Origin: Elephas maximus indicus
Lineage: Eukaryota > Chordata > Mammalia > Proboscidea > Elephantidae
DNA length: 64,000 nucleotides
Direction: 5' to 3'
Assembly (NCBI RefSeq): GCF_024166365.1
Contig: NC_064825.1
Location: forward strand, 105,042,480 to 105,106,479
In this document: positions 35,560-47,572 of the stretch, piece by piece
How positions within the stretch are numbered: position 1 is the first letter of the stretch
How the letters are laid out: each line of letters starts with the position of its first letter
The notes under the pieces: model-generated
Told to the model about the DNA's origin: nothing
Database searches by the model: none
What the model saw: the letters and a program-made list of their open reading frames with translations, nothing else
Translations under genes and position numbers: made by a program

Positions 35560-38500
35560 TTTTCTTATTCCAGTAGTTTCCTTATGGAATATTTGGTGTT
35601 GTCTACGTGTAGGATCATATCATCTCTGTATATGGATAGTTGTAACAATTCTTTTTAAAGTTGGATGCCATTATTTATTTTTCTTGCCTTATTGCTCCAG
35701 CTAGGACTTCCAGCACTAGGTTAAATAGGAGTGGTGATAAAGGGCCTCTATGTCTTGTTCCTGTTCTCAGGGGGAATGCTTTCAACCTCTATCCATTGAG
35801 AATGATGCTGGCTTTTGGTTTTGTATAAATGTTCCTTAAATTTCTCTACTATTCCTATATTATTCAGGGTTTTCTTTAAATCAGGAATGTGTTGGGCTTT
35901 ATCAAATGTCAATTGTTTTATTATGTGATTATTTTCTTTCATTCTTTTTGTATGATGGATTATGTTGATTGATTTTCTAATGTTGAACCATCTTTATACA
36001 CCTGGTATGAATCCCACTTGGTAGTGGTGTATTACTTTTTTAATACGATGCTGAATTCTATAGGCAAGAATTTTGCTGTGCATTTTCGCATTTATGTCCA
36101 TGAGAGATAAAATTTAGTCTGTACTTTTATTTTTTAAATTTATGTTTTTTCCTGGCTTTGGTACCAGGGTTTTACTGACTTTATAGAATGAATTTAGGAG
36201 ATTTCCTTCATTTCTTTGCTCTGAAATAGTTTGAATAGTGCTCGTGTGAGCTCTTCTCGAATATTTGGTAGTATTATCCAGTGAAGCCATTCAGGCCAGG
36301 GCTTTTATTTGTTGGCAGTTCTTTTTTTTTTTTTTTACCCCATTCTATCTCTTCTCTTGTTACGCATTTTTCAGATTTTCTATCTCAGTTTTTGTTCATT
36401 TAGGTAGGTAGGGTGTTTCTAGAAATTTAACTATTTCCTCTAGTTTCTTGAATTTGTTGGAGTACAATTTTTCATAGTATTCTATTATGATCTTTTTTAT
36501 TTTAGATAGGTTTGTTGTAATGTCTCTCTTCTCATTTTATTTGGGTTATTTTTTTCCTCTCCTTTTTTTTCTTTCGTCAGCTTGTCCGATGGTTTGCAGA
36601 ATTGTTTGGTCTTTTCAAAGAACGAAGTTTTGGTCTTGTTGATTCTTTATATTGTTTTTTTTTCTGATATTTCATTTATTTCTGCTCTAATCTTTATTAC
36701 TTCCTTTCTTCTGTTGACTGTGGCCTCTTTTTGCTATTCTCTGTCTATTTGTTGTAGCTGTAGAGATAACATTTTTCTTTTGATATTTTCTTCTATTTTG
36801 ATGTGTGCATTTACTGCTATAAATTGACCTCTGAACACTGCCTTTGCTGTTTCTCAAGACCTTTGATATGATATGTTCACATTCTCATTTGATTCCAGGA
36901 ATTTTTTTGATTCCCTCTTTGATTTCTTCTATTAGCCAGTGGTTTTTAAGTAAGGTGTTATTCAGGTTTCATGTGTTTGATTTTTCCCTTGTTCTTTTGG
37001 TGTTGATTTCTACTTTTATGGTGGTGTGATTAGAGAGAACGTTTTGTATTATTTTAATGTTTTTGATTTTATTGAGAGTTGTTTTGTCCCTAAAATGTGG
37101 TCTATTCTGAAGAATGTTTCATGTGAATTGAGAAAAATTCACACTTTGCTGTTGTTTGCTGGCGTGTTCTATAAAATTCTATGAGGTAGAGCTGGGTGAT
37201 CATGGCCTTTATATGTTCTGCATTTTTGCTGTATTTCTTTCTAGATGTTCTGTCCTTTTTACAGTGATGTGTTGAAATCTTCTGCTATTATTGTGGAACT
37301 GAGTATTTCTCTTCTCCATGATCTTAGAGTTTGTTTTATGTATTTTGGAACCCTGTCATTGAATGCATAGATATATGATTGTCATTTTAATCATTATATA
37401 CTGTCCTTCCTTGTCTTTATGTTCTATTTTACCTCAAAGTCTATTTTATCTGAGAACAATATTTCCACTCCTACTCTTTTTTGGTTACTGTTTGCTTGAT
37501 TTTTTTTGTCTTTTAATTTTTAGTATTTTTATGTCTTTTTGTTAATGATATGTCTCTTGTAGATAGCATATTGATGAATTATTTTTTTTTAAATTATTCT
37601 GCCACTCTCTGTCTCTTTATGGGTGCATTTAAGCCGTTTATGTTCAGTGTAATTATTGTTAGATGGGTATGAGTTTATTGCTGTCGTACTGTGCTTTTGT
37701 TCTGTGGTGCTGACATTTTCTTTTTTCTCTTACTTTCCCATGCTGAGTTCCTTTTGTTTGTGGTTTTTCTTTTCTTCTCTTTCATTACTATAAATTTTGT
37801 GTTTACTGAGTCTTTGTGTGTTTTTTTTTTTTTTTTTTTGGATGGTTAGGTTTGTTAACTTTCTTTATGGTTTCCTTGAAATTTACCCTTATCTTCCTAT
37901 GTTTCAGTCAGTCATTTATTACTTGATATTGCCTTGACTGCCTCTCCATCTGAAAGTTCTATACCTACCCATTTATTCTCCTTTTTATTGTTTTGGCATT
38001 GCCATCATTTATTGATTGATGTTTCTGTTTTCCTTTCTGAGTTAGCTTTCTTTTATTATTGAGAGTTCTTTGCCTAGGTTGGTATCTGGCTGATGCTTAC
38101 CTTTGTCCTAGACTGCGGTTGTTGTCTGATGTTAGTCCTATAACAGAAGGTCTCCCTTTATATTTCCTGTAAGTTTGGTTTGGTTTTTTAGAATTCCCTT
38201 AATTTCTGTTTATCTGGATAAGTGCTAATTTTGCTATTTTATTGGAGAGTTTTGCAGGATATATTACTCTTGGTTGGCAATTTTATTAATTTGAGGTTTT
38301 TTATATGTCATCCCATCACCTTCTTGCCTGCATTGTTTTTGCCGAGTAATCAGAGTTTAATCTTATTTTTCCTCTTTGTAAGTGACTTTGTTTTTCTAGA
38401 GCTGCTCTCAGTTTTCTTTCTCTTTGGTTTTGGAAAGTGTAGTTATGATATATGATGGTAATTTCTTTTGGAGTCCATCCTATATGCGGTTTTTGAACTT

Positions 38501-39950
38501 ACTGGATGGTCAGTTTTTCTTCTTTCATGCTATTTTGGAAGTTTTCTGTCAGCACATCTTCAGCAATCTTCTCTGTTTTTTCCACTTTCTTCCCCTGCTC
38601 TGGAACTCCAATCATGTGCAAATTTTGCTCTTAATTGTATCCCACATAATTCTTAATTTTTGTTAATTGTCTTCTCTAATTTTTCCTGAAAGTGGTGTCC
38701 ATATATTTTCCTTCAATATCACTGATTCTGTCTTCCATTGCTTCAATTTTGCTTCTAAAGCCTTCTATTGAGTTGTCTATTTCTGAAATTTTGTTACCTT
38801 TTTGGTTTCTAGTTGCCTTTTTTGCATGATTTCTAATTCTTTATTTATTGTGTAGATTTGTTCTTGTATTATTTTCCTGAATTCTTCTATATTTTTGTCT
38901 ATGTTCCTTTTTTTTTGTCTTTGTTTTTGTTGCTTTCATCTATATTTTTTTTCATAATTTTGTGTATTTTTTTCCTTGTGTTTTTTTTTCTGTGTTTCTT
39001 TATCTCTTTCCTAATGTCTTGGAGAGCTCTAAATATTAGTATTTTGTATTATCAGGTAGTTCCACTGCCTTTCCTTCTACCAGAAGTTTATCTGATTCTT
39101 TATTTTGGTCACTTTCTGGAACCAACTAGAACAAGTTTCTAAGACATTAAGGTCTTATTTTCTTTGTTTATTGATTGTATATTTGTTTGTTGCATCCTGT
39201 TTTTCTCTTTTCTTTTGATGTCAGGGTGGGTAGGCTGGGCTTGCTTGCTGCTTGCTTGTTGTGGACACAATAGTTCTCACCCCCTTGTCTGGTGGGCAGA
39301 GCAGCAGCAGTCAGGGTAAGGCCACTTCTTTCTACACTGTTTTGGTGAGGTGGGTGAAGGTGGCTTGGGTGGGTGATATTTACTTTCTGATGTTGGTCCA
39401 GAGGTGTGGGAGCATTCACAGTCCCTCACCATATGGAACAGGGTGTCAGATGGGTGGTGGTACAGGTTCACTGCCCACCATTCAGCTGTTGGTAGAATGG
39501 TGGAAAGGCACGTGCAATGGCAGTCTGGGGTGGAGGTATGCCTGAGTGTTGGGGATGCTCTGGCCTTGGCAGCAGGGAGGGGGTCCAAGATAAAGGGGAG
39601 AAAGTGGCATATGTATTGAAGGGTGAGGTGTGAAAAAGCTTGTTTTCTGATTATGAAGTGTTCTGTATCATGTTGTGAGCACTTTGAAGTTGATTCCTAT
39701 CTTCCCTGTCTGGGGTCATTGTTGGTTGGTTCATAATAGTTGACAGGGACCTCTACTTCATGTCTCTCCTAGTTCTATGCTTTCTATCAATATCTTCTTT
39801 CATTCAGTATTTGACCTAGTTCCTCATCCCTTCATTTGATGCTTAAAGTTCTAGGATTGATGTTTGTATCTCTTTTACTTATTTTTTGGGGTCTTTGCTG
39901 CAGAGAGATGGCATGGTGCATCTGTCTAGGATGTAATGTAGGCTGGAGTC
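35560..39950 (-). mobile_element. Old L1, 3'-truncated but reaching its 5' UTR (unit C)
   Basis: Reversed L1 of about 4.4 kb: RT (complement of FADD near 35610), endonuclease, a spacer of roughly 450 nt before ORF1 (judged against the L1 at 46628), ORF1 (about 38130-39140) and a G-rich 5' UTR (about 39190-39950) without tandem units. Full of stops and frameshifts, clearly older than the L1s at 46628 and 58170. Having the 5' end but not the 3' end is opposite to the usual 5' truncation, so the left edge is a later rearrangement point. Confidence 0.8.
39190..39950 (-). promoter_or_regulatory. 5' UTR / promoter remnant of old L1
   Basis: GC-richer than its surroundings with CAGCAGCAG and GGGTGGG runs, at the upstream end of L1 ORF1 on the minus strand. 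The ORFs read from it (39168-39619) overlap on both strands and are not taken as genes. It does not resemble the monomer array at 53110-54250. Confidence 0.55.
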
Positions 39951-39954
39951 ACAT

Positions 39955-40115
39955 GATTCATTTTTAATATGGGTATCCAGTTGTTTGAATACCCATTCCT
40001 TAAAACTCTTTCACTTACCTATTGAATTTAATGAAACTTTGTTGAAAATTCACGTGTATATATGTATGGTTCTATTTCTTGACTCTGTGTTCAATTTTGT
40101 TCAACTGTGTAATTG
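39955..40115 (-). mobile_element. Ancient L1 ORF2 fragment
   Basis: GGGTATCCAGTTGTTTG...TTGTTGAAAATTCACGTG...TGACTCTGTGTTCAATTTTGTTC follows the reversed L1 pattern ggatatccagtt...tcaattctgttcc. Very decayed. Confidence 0.5.
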
Positions 40116-40119
40116 TGCA

Positions 40120-41020
40120 ACAGTGTAACAGAGTGTTAATTACATTTGTTTTACAGTCCATGTAGACCTATGTAGAGAAGATTTCTCCAGCGAGCTTATT
40201 AGACTTCTAAAATGACCACTCATGCCTCTCAGAGGGAGCAGGTAGAAGCTGCCAGGCTAGTTAAGGGCTATCCTCACAATTGGCTCAACATTCTGTCGTA
40301 TTCTAGAGACCAAGGCAAACATATATTTGTCCAGGTTGATAAGGGTGAAGAAACTCACACCATATCTTTGGGTGGTTTTAACGTAGCATGTAGAAAAGCA
40401 TAAGATAGAAGAGTTGTGTCTGCCTTTAGAAATACAATTTGTACCAGTTTGCCTAAGGTCACGATAACAATCATACACTGGCAAGGTACACTCTTCCTCT
40501 TCACCAACATCTTATCTCATCATTGCCTCAGCTTGAAGTTCAGGACCTCAATTTCTAAATCAATATCAGGTATGGGTGAGACTCCTTGGGTACAGTTCAT
40601 TTCGTACAGCTCCTAAATTATTGTTTCTCTGTATTTAAAGATATATGAACTGGAGTCATGTTCTATCTTTCACACACACAACATACAATGGGAGGGAACG
40701 CAAGATTATCAAAATAGACACTACTTTTCAAAAGACTGGCAAGCGAAAGACTATGGTGCTTCCTGTAGTCAGTGGACTAACATCAATTTATTTCAAATAT
40801 TAAGGCCAGGTTTTATTCTTAAAATAAAACCTACTTTGTCATGTTAGATTTTTAAAATATATGGCTGTATTTGAAATGGTAAATAATACTTGAGAGATTT
40901 TGAGGCGATTTTGATGAATTTTTACAAAATTTTGTAACTCCTTTTTTATCTTTGCTTGAGTTATGCTGTGTGTAGAAAGTGAGTTTGAAAATATTTTAAT
41001 TTTCTTTTGTCCCAAAAGGA
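40120..41020. other. Unassigned noncoding stretch, possibly an unrecognised repeat
   Basis: No gene. It interrupts ancient L1 sequence (39955-40115 on one side, 41025-41990 on the other). The part 40200-40610 is less A-rich than its neighbours and may be an inserted element that I cannot name. Reading frames here are short and unsupported. Confidence 0.35.
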
Positions 41021-41024
41021 TTTT

Positions 41025-41990
41025 TTGCTGAAATGTTGAGTAGAATTCATTGATAAAGGTATATGTGAATGGATCTTTTTTTCTGGGGGGGGGGGGAGGG
41101 GGGAGAAATTAAAGCATCATTTAACAGGTATCATGTTATTATGATTTTTAATTTTGTGTGTGCGTGTTCAGAAAGTTGCATTTTTCAAAGGCTTCCTCCA
41201 CCTCTTCTCAGCTGAGAAAAATATCGGCACGTATTTGTTTAGAATAGCCTTTTATTATCCTTTAGAATACACAGAACCAGCAGTGATGACACTTTCTTCT
41301 CTACCAGATCTCGGTTTGTTTTTCCTCTTTTGTTTTAAATTCATTTTGTTAGACACTTATCCATTGTATTAGTCTTGTCAAAAACCAACTCCTAGTTTTA
41401 TGTATTTTCTCTATTTTAAATTAATTTCTATGTTTATGATTTCTTTTTTATATTTACTGTTTCAATTCTACAATATTCTCCGGGTTTATTTTGCTCTTTC
41501 CTTTCTAGCTTCGTGAGATAGAAGCTAGTTCATTTTTTTAATAATCTTTCCTATTTTCTAATATTTGCAATTTAAGGTTTACATTTCTCTTTATGCACTA
41601 TCTAAGTAAGCTGCATCCAACAAATTTTAGTATTTTTTATAATATAATAATATACACAATACATTCTAATTTTCATTGTGACTTTTTCTTTGATCCATAG
41701 CTTATTAAGAACTGTGTTTTTTAATTTGTAAATAGTTGGGGAGTGTATAGTTACTTGTTTAATCAAGTTTCCTAGTTGAATGTTAATATTATCACACATA
41801 TTTCTGTATAAGTCCTCTGAAATGTATTGCAGCTTGTTTTGTGCTAGGATATTGTACTATTTTGGGGGAATGTTCCATGAGGACTTTGTGATAAATATAA
41901 TAGTCACACATTTCCTTTCTCTTCTCTATTGCCATACTGTCACTTTACTTTTGTCTTTACTGGTTTAATATAAAGCTTTAAGTCAGATGA
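41025..41990 (-). mobile_element. Ancient L1 ORF2 fragment(s), interrupted
   Basis: GAGTAGAATTCATTGATAAAGG (41038) and then AAACCAACTCCTAGTTTTATG...GTAAGCTGCATCCAACAAATTTT...TTTGATCCATAGCTTATTAAG...TTTGTGCTAGGATATTG follow the reversed RT-to-endonuclease order of L1. The piece between, about 41150-41360, is not clearly L1. Old. Confidence 0.5.
41085..41103 (+). repeat. G-run (12 G, A, 6 G)
   Basis: A 19-base near-pure G tract in otherwise A+T-rich DNA. It could fold as a G-quadruplex or simply be replication slippage. Confidence 0.85.
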
Positions 41991-42640
41991 TCATTACCCA
42001 ATATTTTATTGTATAAACTATAACTTCTCATTTTAGAATTATTATAGGAATTTTGGGTTGAGTTTTATAATCTGATTTAATGTTAAGAGATAATTGTATA
42101 CAAATTCTTTTTGTAGTATAAACTGCAGTGATTTTATCATTTCCTTAAAATGAATTTATATCTACAATTATACTCCAATCTAGAAATATTTATTTCTAAA
42201 AATTTCTTCAGAATGAAATGTAGGTAATTGTCGATTTAAGCACTCTTTTATGGATATTGGCTAATAAAATTGTATGAAGTGTTTAAAAAATTAAGCTGCA
42301 TGTTTTAACTTGTAAATAGACACACTCATGATTTTTGACAATAGGATTGATCACACAAGGAAATTAGATAGTGGGGAACCATGGATATATGCAACAATTT
42401 TCATTTCTATCAAGACTGAGCAGCCTGAAGGAGAACTAGGACATGCCACAGAATCCTTCACCATACATTCTGAAGTGTAATTAAGATGATTTGGGGGCTG
42501 CTATTTTAGTAAGAAAGATCTAAAAGAACTGCGACCTTAACAAGGTAGAGTTTTGATTTTCTGTTCACAAAAGAAGTAGAGAGTAGTTTGCTTATGGACA
42601 CTGAATTCTTCTACTCAGCAATTATTAACTCTTGACTTCC
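41991..42640. other. Intergenic DNA, no gene seen
   Basis: A+T-rich, with no convincing coding frame. 42530-42600 (GACCTTAACAAGGTAGAGTT) has the feel of an old interspersed repeat but is not assigned. Confidence 0.4.
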
Positions 42641-42960
42641 ATGTTATTTTATTTTTCTTAATTTCTTTATTTTGGCTAAAGTATACTGAGCCAAAGATAC
42701 ATCATTTTAACAAATTCTACATGCACATTTCAGCGACATTGGTTACATTATTCAAATTGTGCTACCATACTTGCTAGTTACCATTACCTCATTATTCTAC
42801 TCCCATTATCTTAAACTAACTGCTGCCTAAGTTTCCCATTCAATGTTTTGAGTTGTCATTTGTAAATTTGATCTCACATAGATCATTCTTTAAAAGCACA
42901 CAATGCTCAAAGCAGATGTAATTTACTAATGAAAGTAATGTATTTTTTTGTTCAAAGAAG
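42640..42960 (-). mobile_element. Probable old L1 3' UTR fragment
   Basis: GGCTAAAGTATACTGAGCC...CATTTTAACAAATTC...TTTCAGCGACATTGGTTACATT...TTGTGCTACCATAC resembles the reversed 3' region of older L1s (gttcagtggcattaagtacatt...ttgtgcaaccat). Confidence 0.4.
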
Positions 42961-43089
42961 ACTTCGGGGGTTAGCTTTGGTTTAAGATTTAAACTTTAAG
43001 AGTATCTCTGGGAAAAATTTTCTTGTGCTCATGCATGTAAGTTGGGTTTTTCTTCATCAGCAATGAACATACTAAAGAGGGGTACAGAA

Positions 43090-43450
43090 AAAAATTCACT
43101 TTTACAATATCATCTAAAAGAATATAATCACTAGGAATAATTTTAGAAAGACTTGTACAGAGAAAGTGTAAAAGAGTACTAAAATGGATGAAAGATGACT
43201 TAAATAAATGGAAGGGCATTTCATGCTCGTATATTAGGAGGCTCAGTATTGTCAAGATGTCAATACTATCTAAAACAGCTTATAAATTCAAGAAAATCCC
43301 TCTCAATGTTTCAACAGTCTTCTTTCCAGAAATGGAAAAATCAGTCCTAAAATGTGCATGGAACTGCTAAGGGCTCTTACCTAAGCGATCTTGAAAAAGA
43401 ACAGAATAGAAGGACCCTCACCTCCCATTCTCTTAACTTCCATTCTTTGG
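43090..43450 (+). mobile_element. Old L1 ORF2 fragment, plus strand
   Basis: AATAAATGGAAGGGCATTTC, then ATTGTCAAGATGTCAATACT and CCAGAAATGGAAAAATCAGTCC follow the sense ORF2 pattern (DxxKWKxIPCSW...RLNIVKMSILPK). Part is still open as DLNKWKGISCSYIRRLSIVK. Opposite orientation to the L1 pieces nearby. Confidence 0.65.
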
Positions 43451-43823
43451 TATGATTGTGGTCACAGGATGGTTGTTGGAGCTCTGAACAATTTGTCTGA
43501 GATCTAGAGAAGCATCAAGGCTGAAGGGTAAAAGGGAGTTTGGCTTCGAATTTGATCATTTCACTTCCTGCATGTCTCATTTAATGACTTAACTTGTATC
43601 TTATATGCCACCTTAGTTTTGAAAGAATGCTGGGAAATTTAATTTTTTAAATCTGGGACTACTGGTTTCCCTGGAAATATAAGGTCTAACACTAAGAATC
43701 CTAGATTTGCAAGCTATTCCTTTAATTTTTTTTACTTCCTTTATTTCATGTTTAATACAGATTTTACCAATTTGCCTGTCTGAAACTCTTACCGTGACAA
43801 ACTCAAGGCTGTTACTGCTAGTA
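43451..43823. other. Unassigned stretch between L1 piece and LTR
   Basis: No gene and no repeat that I recognise. Confidence 0.4.
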
Positions 43824-44247
43824 TGATATATTAGTTTCCTAGGGCTACCATAACAAAATTCTGCAAAGTAGGTGGCTTTAAACAACAGAAAGTTAGTCTC
43901 AGTTCTGGAGGTGGAGGTTCAGCATCAGGGTGTCAACTGTGTTGATTCTTTCTGAGGCTTTGATGGAGGTCTGTTCTGCTCCTCTAACCTAGTTCCTAGT
44001 AGCTCCAAGAATTCCTGAGTTGCTACTGCAGCATCACATGGAGTCCTTCATCTTTCTGTCTTTGTCTCTGTGTATCTTCTCTTTTATAAAATCACCAGTG
44101 TGACCCACCCTACTCCAGTAAAATCTCTTATTAATCTAACTAATAACATTTTCTTAGACCCTTTTTACAAAAAAGAGTCACATTCACAAGTATAGGGGTT
44201 TGGACTTCAACTTATATTTGTGAGGGACACAACTCAATCCATAATAA
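43824..44247 (-). mobile_element. MLT1-type solo LTR (ERVL-MaLR), fossil
   Basis: On the + strand: TTAGTTTCCTAGGGCTACC, GGCTTTAAACAACAGAAAG, TCAGTTCTGGAGGTGGAGG, and a far end of GGACACAACTCAATCCATAA, the reverse of the MLT1 LTR. Length of about 420 bp is near full for this LTR. No internal region is attached, so it is a solo LTR. The family is ancient (before placental orders split, from general knowledge), and the copy is degraded and nonfunctional. Confidence 0.75.
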
Positions 44248-44995
44248 GCGAGAACCCTGCTTTACATATATTTGAATTGAATTTTCAATGATTTGTTCTG
44301 AAATCAATAGTCTTCGTCCAGTGGTAGTGAGTTCTGATATCATCTGCAAAGATATAACTTAAAAGTACACATTCAAAAGGCTTGCCTATTTTGGAGATCA
44401 TGATTTTAAAAAGTGAATTGTTACATATTTAAGTTCTTCCCAATCTGGACTCTTCCCTTTGGATGATTTGACCTCAGGTTATATTTTTGTGATTTTTCTC
44501 CCCTGAGTACCTGGTCCTGTAAATCCTATTTCACATGGGTGATTATCCTTGCAACATCTCTGGAGATGCAGAACCTACTCTCGGAATCATGATTAAGGTC
44601 ACAATGAATTTAATGATGGAAGAATCACTATTTAAGATGCATCTATTAAATGAATCAAAAATATTTTTTGTAGTTCAGTGTAAATAAAATGCCTAAGATT
44701 CTTATGTTACCACAGAGAGTGCTTGCCTACGTGAGTGTTTACATGACAAGTCTTTTCAGGAATTGAAATGTTGAACCCAAAGCGTAATGACATATGAAAA
44801 TGAAATTATTCTCCATCCTTCAGAAAACCAAAGTTTGACTTTGTTGTAAGAAGTCAGACCAATATAACAGATTGAGAATCAAAATGTTGTAAGGGCTATT
44901 TCACATTTAAACCACAAAATGCAAAATATTTTTCTATTCACACTTCTCTCTCCCACAAAATTGACTTTTTATTTATTTTTTTAACCTCATACAAC
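44248..44995. other. Intergenic DNA, no gene seen
   Basis: A+T-rich; nothing recognised apart from a short A/T-rich run near 44965-44985. Confidence 0.4.
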
Positions 44996-45574
44996 TTATT
45001 TAACATTTGATTTTTTAGAACAAATTATCCCAGCGTTGAGGTCTTTGGCTCTCTCTGCTTGTAATGAAGATTCAGACTTCTTTTGGTTAGAAGACATTTT
45101 TGATATTTGTGTTAGAAGTCCCAATAATTTAAAAGGTAACAATTTTATGAAAGATTGAGACGGACTTCCTGAAGCTTGGAAAGTTTGGTCACAGAGAAAC
45201 ACTTCCAGTTCAGGTGATGGTGCAGGTACTGTCTTACTCTCTGTGTTCACAGAGACGGCATCAGTGTATGAGGCTGTTATCTTTTAGGACAAGGGAGAAG
45301 GAACCACAATTCAGACCTTAGAATGAATGACTGTTTCATTATGTAGGTAACCCAGGAAGTGTTTGTACACATAAGAGTTTTCATTACGGTTTACATTATG
45401 CAAGGGTTCATTGGTACTGTGATTTGAAAAGTCATAGTCTTTTAAAAGTTCTCCTGAGTGATTCTGATAATGAGCCATGTTAGAGAACCTTTGTGGTCGA
45501 TAAAAATATGGAGATTGACTTAATTCTGAAATACTCTTTTGGATACTTTCATAGTGGAAAGACCTAAAATACAT
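44996..45574 (-). other. Unidentified coding-like segment (possible pseudogene or exon remnant)
   Basis: The minus strand reads in a single phase for 193 codons with only two stops, near 45311-45313 and 45284-45286. The composition is protein-like, not repeat-like: RSFHYESIQKSISELSQ and YFYRPQRFSNMAHYQNHSG before the stops, and SVNTESKTVPAPSPELEVFL, LLPFKLLGLLTQISKMSSN and ESSLQAERAKDLNAGI after them. Ser/Asn-rich and without a membrane segment. I do not recognise the family. It could be a processed pseudogene or a decayed large exon; an AATAAATAAAAAG-like stretch lies just beyond its 3' end on the minus strand (44965-44980). The absence of frameshifts over 580 nt in non-repeat DNA is the main support. 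Confidence 0.35.
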
Positions 45575-45599
45575 TTACCTCCTCTTACATCAGTATTCT

Positions 45600-45997
45600 T
45601 AGAAACTAATGTAAGGGTATTTGGGGGTGATTCTAATAGGCAGAGATTTGTAAAGCTCATATAGGATCAATGGAAGTGCTCTGTAATCTGTTAATAAGTA
45701 GATTATAATGTAAATCTTTAAACCTTGCATGAGTGGCTTTCAAGGACCTAAGATGATACTTATGCAAGCAGGTTATTACTTCAATTCATGGGAGTGATAG
45801 ATTGGGTAAGAAGAGGACTGAAATTGATCAGTAGGCTTAGCAAATAGTGTTTTTACAATGAAGAACACAGAATTGGGTTGCTTGCTTGAAATAGATGTGG
45901 AGTAGATGGATTAATTATTTAAACAATGGAGATACTACACTGTCTAAATATAGAGAGGAAAATTGTTACCGTAGAAAATGGAACAGACAATTACAGG
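45600..45997. other. Intergenic DNA before block D, no gene
   Basis: Unique-looking. It ends where similarity to unit A (8105 onward) begins. Confidence 0.4.
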
Positions 45998-46613
45998 AGG
46001 ACTATTTTAAGAGTGATAAAGAGATGGGATCTAGTGAACACAGAGGGTTTGGTCATGGAAACAGAAAATTCATGCATTGTGAAGAAGAGGTCCAGAAGAA
46101 TTGTGATGTCAGATATTGAAGCAAATGTCAATAGGGGCTTCAAGAGTAACTGGATATCATTACTAGGATTATTTTAAGAGAAACCAGGGTTGGTTAATAT
46201 TGAAGATATTTATGATATAGTTTGTGTGTGTGTGTATGTGTGTGTGCCATCTTCATTTCATTTTTTCCTTGGAATCTCTTCTCTAATCTTTTTCACTCCT
46301 GCACAGACATCACCAGCAAAAAGTAAATGGTTTTCAAAAAAAATTTAATCTTTCTATGTTTTATTCATGCTCACATAATTATTTTTATTTTGTTTTATAT
46401 TCATATTATACATAATTTCATGCTTATTTCTTTGTTGCTCAACAGTACTTGTTATAAGTATTTTTAAAATTGTGAAACATGTCCATTGTGGACTTCAGTT
46501 ATTAGTTAAAAAGATTCTGCAGTTCCTACAATGCAGAAAAAAAAAATCTCATTTACTAACATGAAAGTGAATATGAAGTAAATCTTCCTTTATTTTTGTA
46601 CTAAAGCTTTGTT

Positions 46614-46627
46614 TACATTCTATTTTT
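46614..46627. repeat. Target site duplication of young L1, left copy
   Basis: TACATTCTATTTTT, repeated exactly at 54404-54417. Unit A has a single related site near 8727-8741. Confidence 0.88.
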
Positions 46628-47545
46628 TTTTTTTTAATTTTTATTAAGCTTCAAGTGAACATTTACCATTCCAATCAGTCTGTCACATGTAGGTTTACAT
46701 ACATCTTACTCCCTTCTCCCACTTGCTCTCCCCCTATTGAGTCAGCCCTTACAGTCTCTCCTTTAGTGCCAATTTTACCATCTTCCCTCTCTCTCTATCT
46801 TCCCATCCCCCCTCCAGTCAACAGTTGCCAACACACTCTCCCGTGTCCACCTGATTTAATTAGCTCACTCTTCATCAGTATCTCTCTCCCCCCCACTGAC
46901 CAGTCCTTTTCATGCCTGATGATTTGTCTTTGGGGATGGTTCCTGTCCTGTGCCATCAGAAGTTCTGGGGAGCATTGTCTCTGGGATTCCTCTAGTCGCA
47001 ATCATACCATTAGGTGTGGTCTTTTAATGAGAATTTGGGGTCTGTATCCCATTGGTCTCCTGCTCCCTCAGGAGTAGTCTGTTGTGTTCCCTGACAGGGC
47101 AGACATCGATTGTGGCCGGGCACCAACTAGTTCTTCTGGTCTCAGGATAATGTAGGTCTCTGGTTCAAGTGGCCCTTTCTGTCTCTTGGGTTCTTAGTTG
47201 TCGTGTGACCTTGGTGTTCTTCCTTTGCCTTTGCTCCCGATGGGTTGAGACCAATTAATGTATTTTAGATGGCCGCTTGTTGGCATTTAGGACCCCAGGC
47301 GCCACAATTCAAAGTGGGATGCAGAGTGTTTTCATAATAGAATTGTTTTGCCCATTGACTTAGAAGTCCCCTCAAACCAAGTTCCCCAGACCCCAGCCCC
47401 TGCTACGCTGACCTTTGAAGCTTTCATTTTATCTTGGAAACCTCTTTACTTTTAATCCAGTCCAATTAGGCTGACCTTCCTTGTTTTGAGTGCTGTCTTT
47501 CCCTTCACCCAAAGCAGTTCCCATCTACAGATTGATCAATAAAAA

Positions 47546-47572
47546 CCCTCTCCCTCCCTCCCTCCCTCCCCC
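47546..47572 (-). repeat. G-rich polypurine tract of L1 3' UTR
   Basis: The minus strand reads GGGGGAGGGAGGGAGGGAGG and on, i.e. (GGGA)n with five or more G-triplets. Such tracts are a known feature of mammalian L1 3' UTRs and can form G-quadruplexes. The copy at about 59107-59130 in the other L1 is interrupted. Confidence 0.8.

Noticed and set aside
39168-39619. Several overlapping ORFs on both strands
   Set aside because: They fall in the GC-richer 5' UTR of an old L1; no domain and no agreement with L1 ORF phase.
40212-40403. 63-codon frame (TTHASQREQVEAARLVKGYP...)
   Set aside because: Short, alone, and inside an unassigned stretch between ancient L1 pieces; no supporting evidence.
46655-47077. 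140-codon Pro/Ser-rich ORF (and 58206-58715)
   Set aside because: Lies in the antisense of the L1 3' UTR in both L1 copies.
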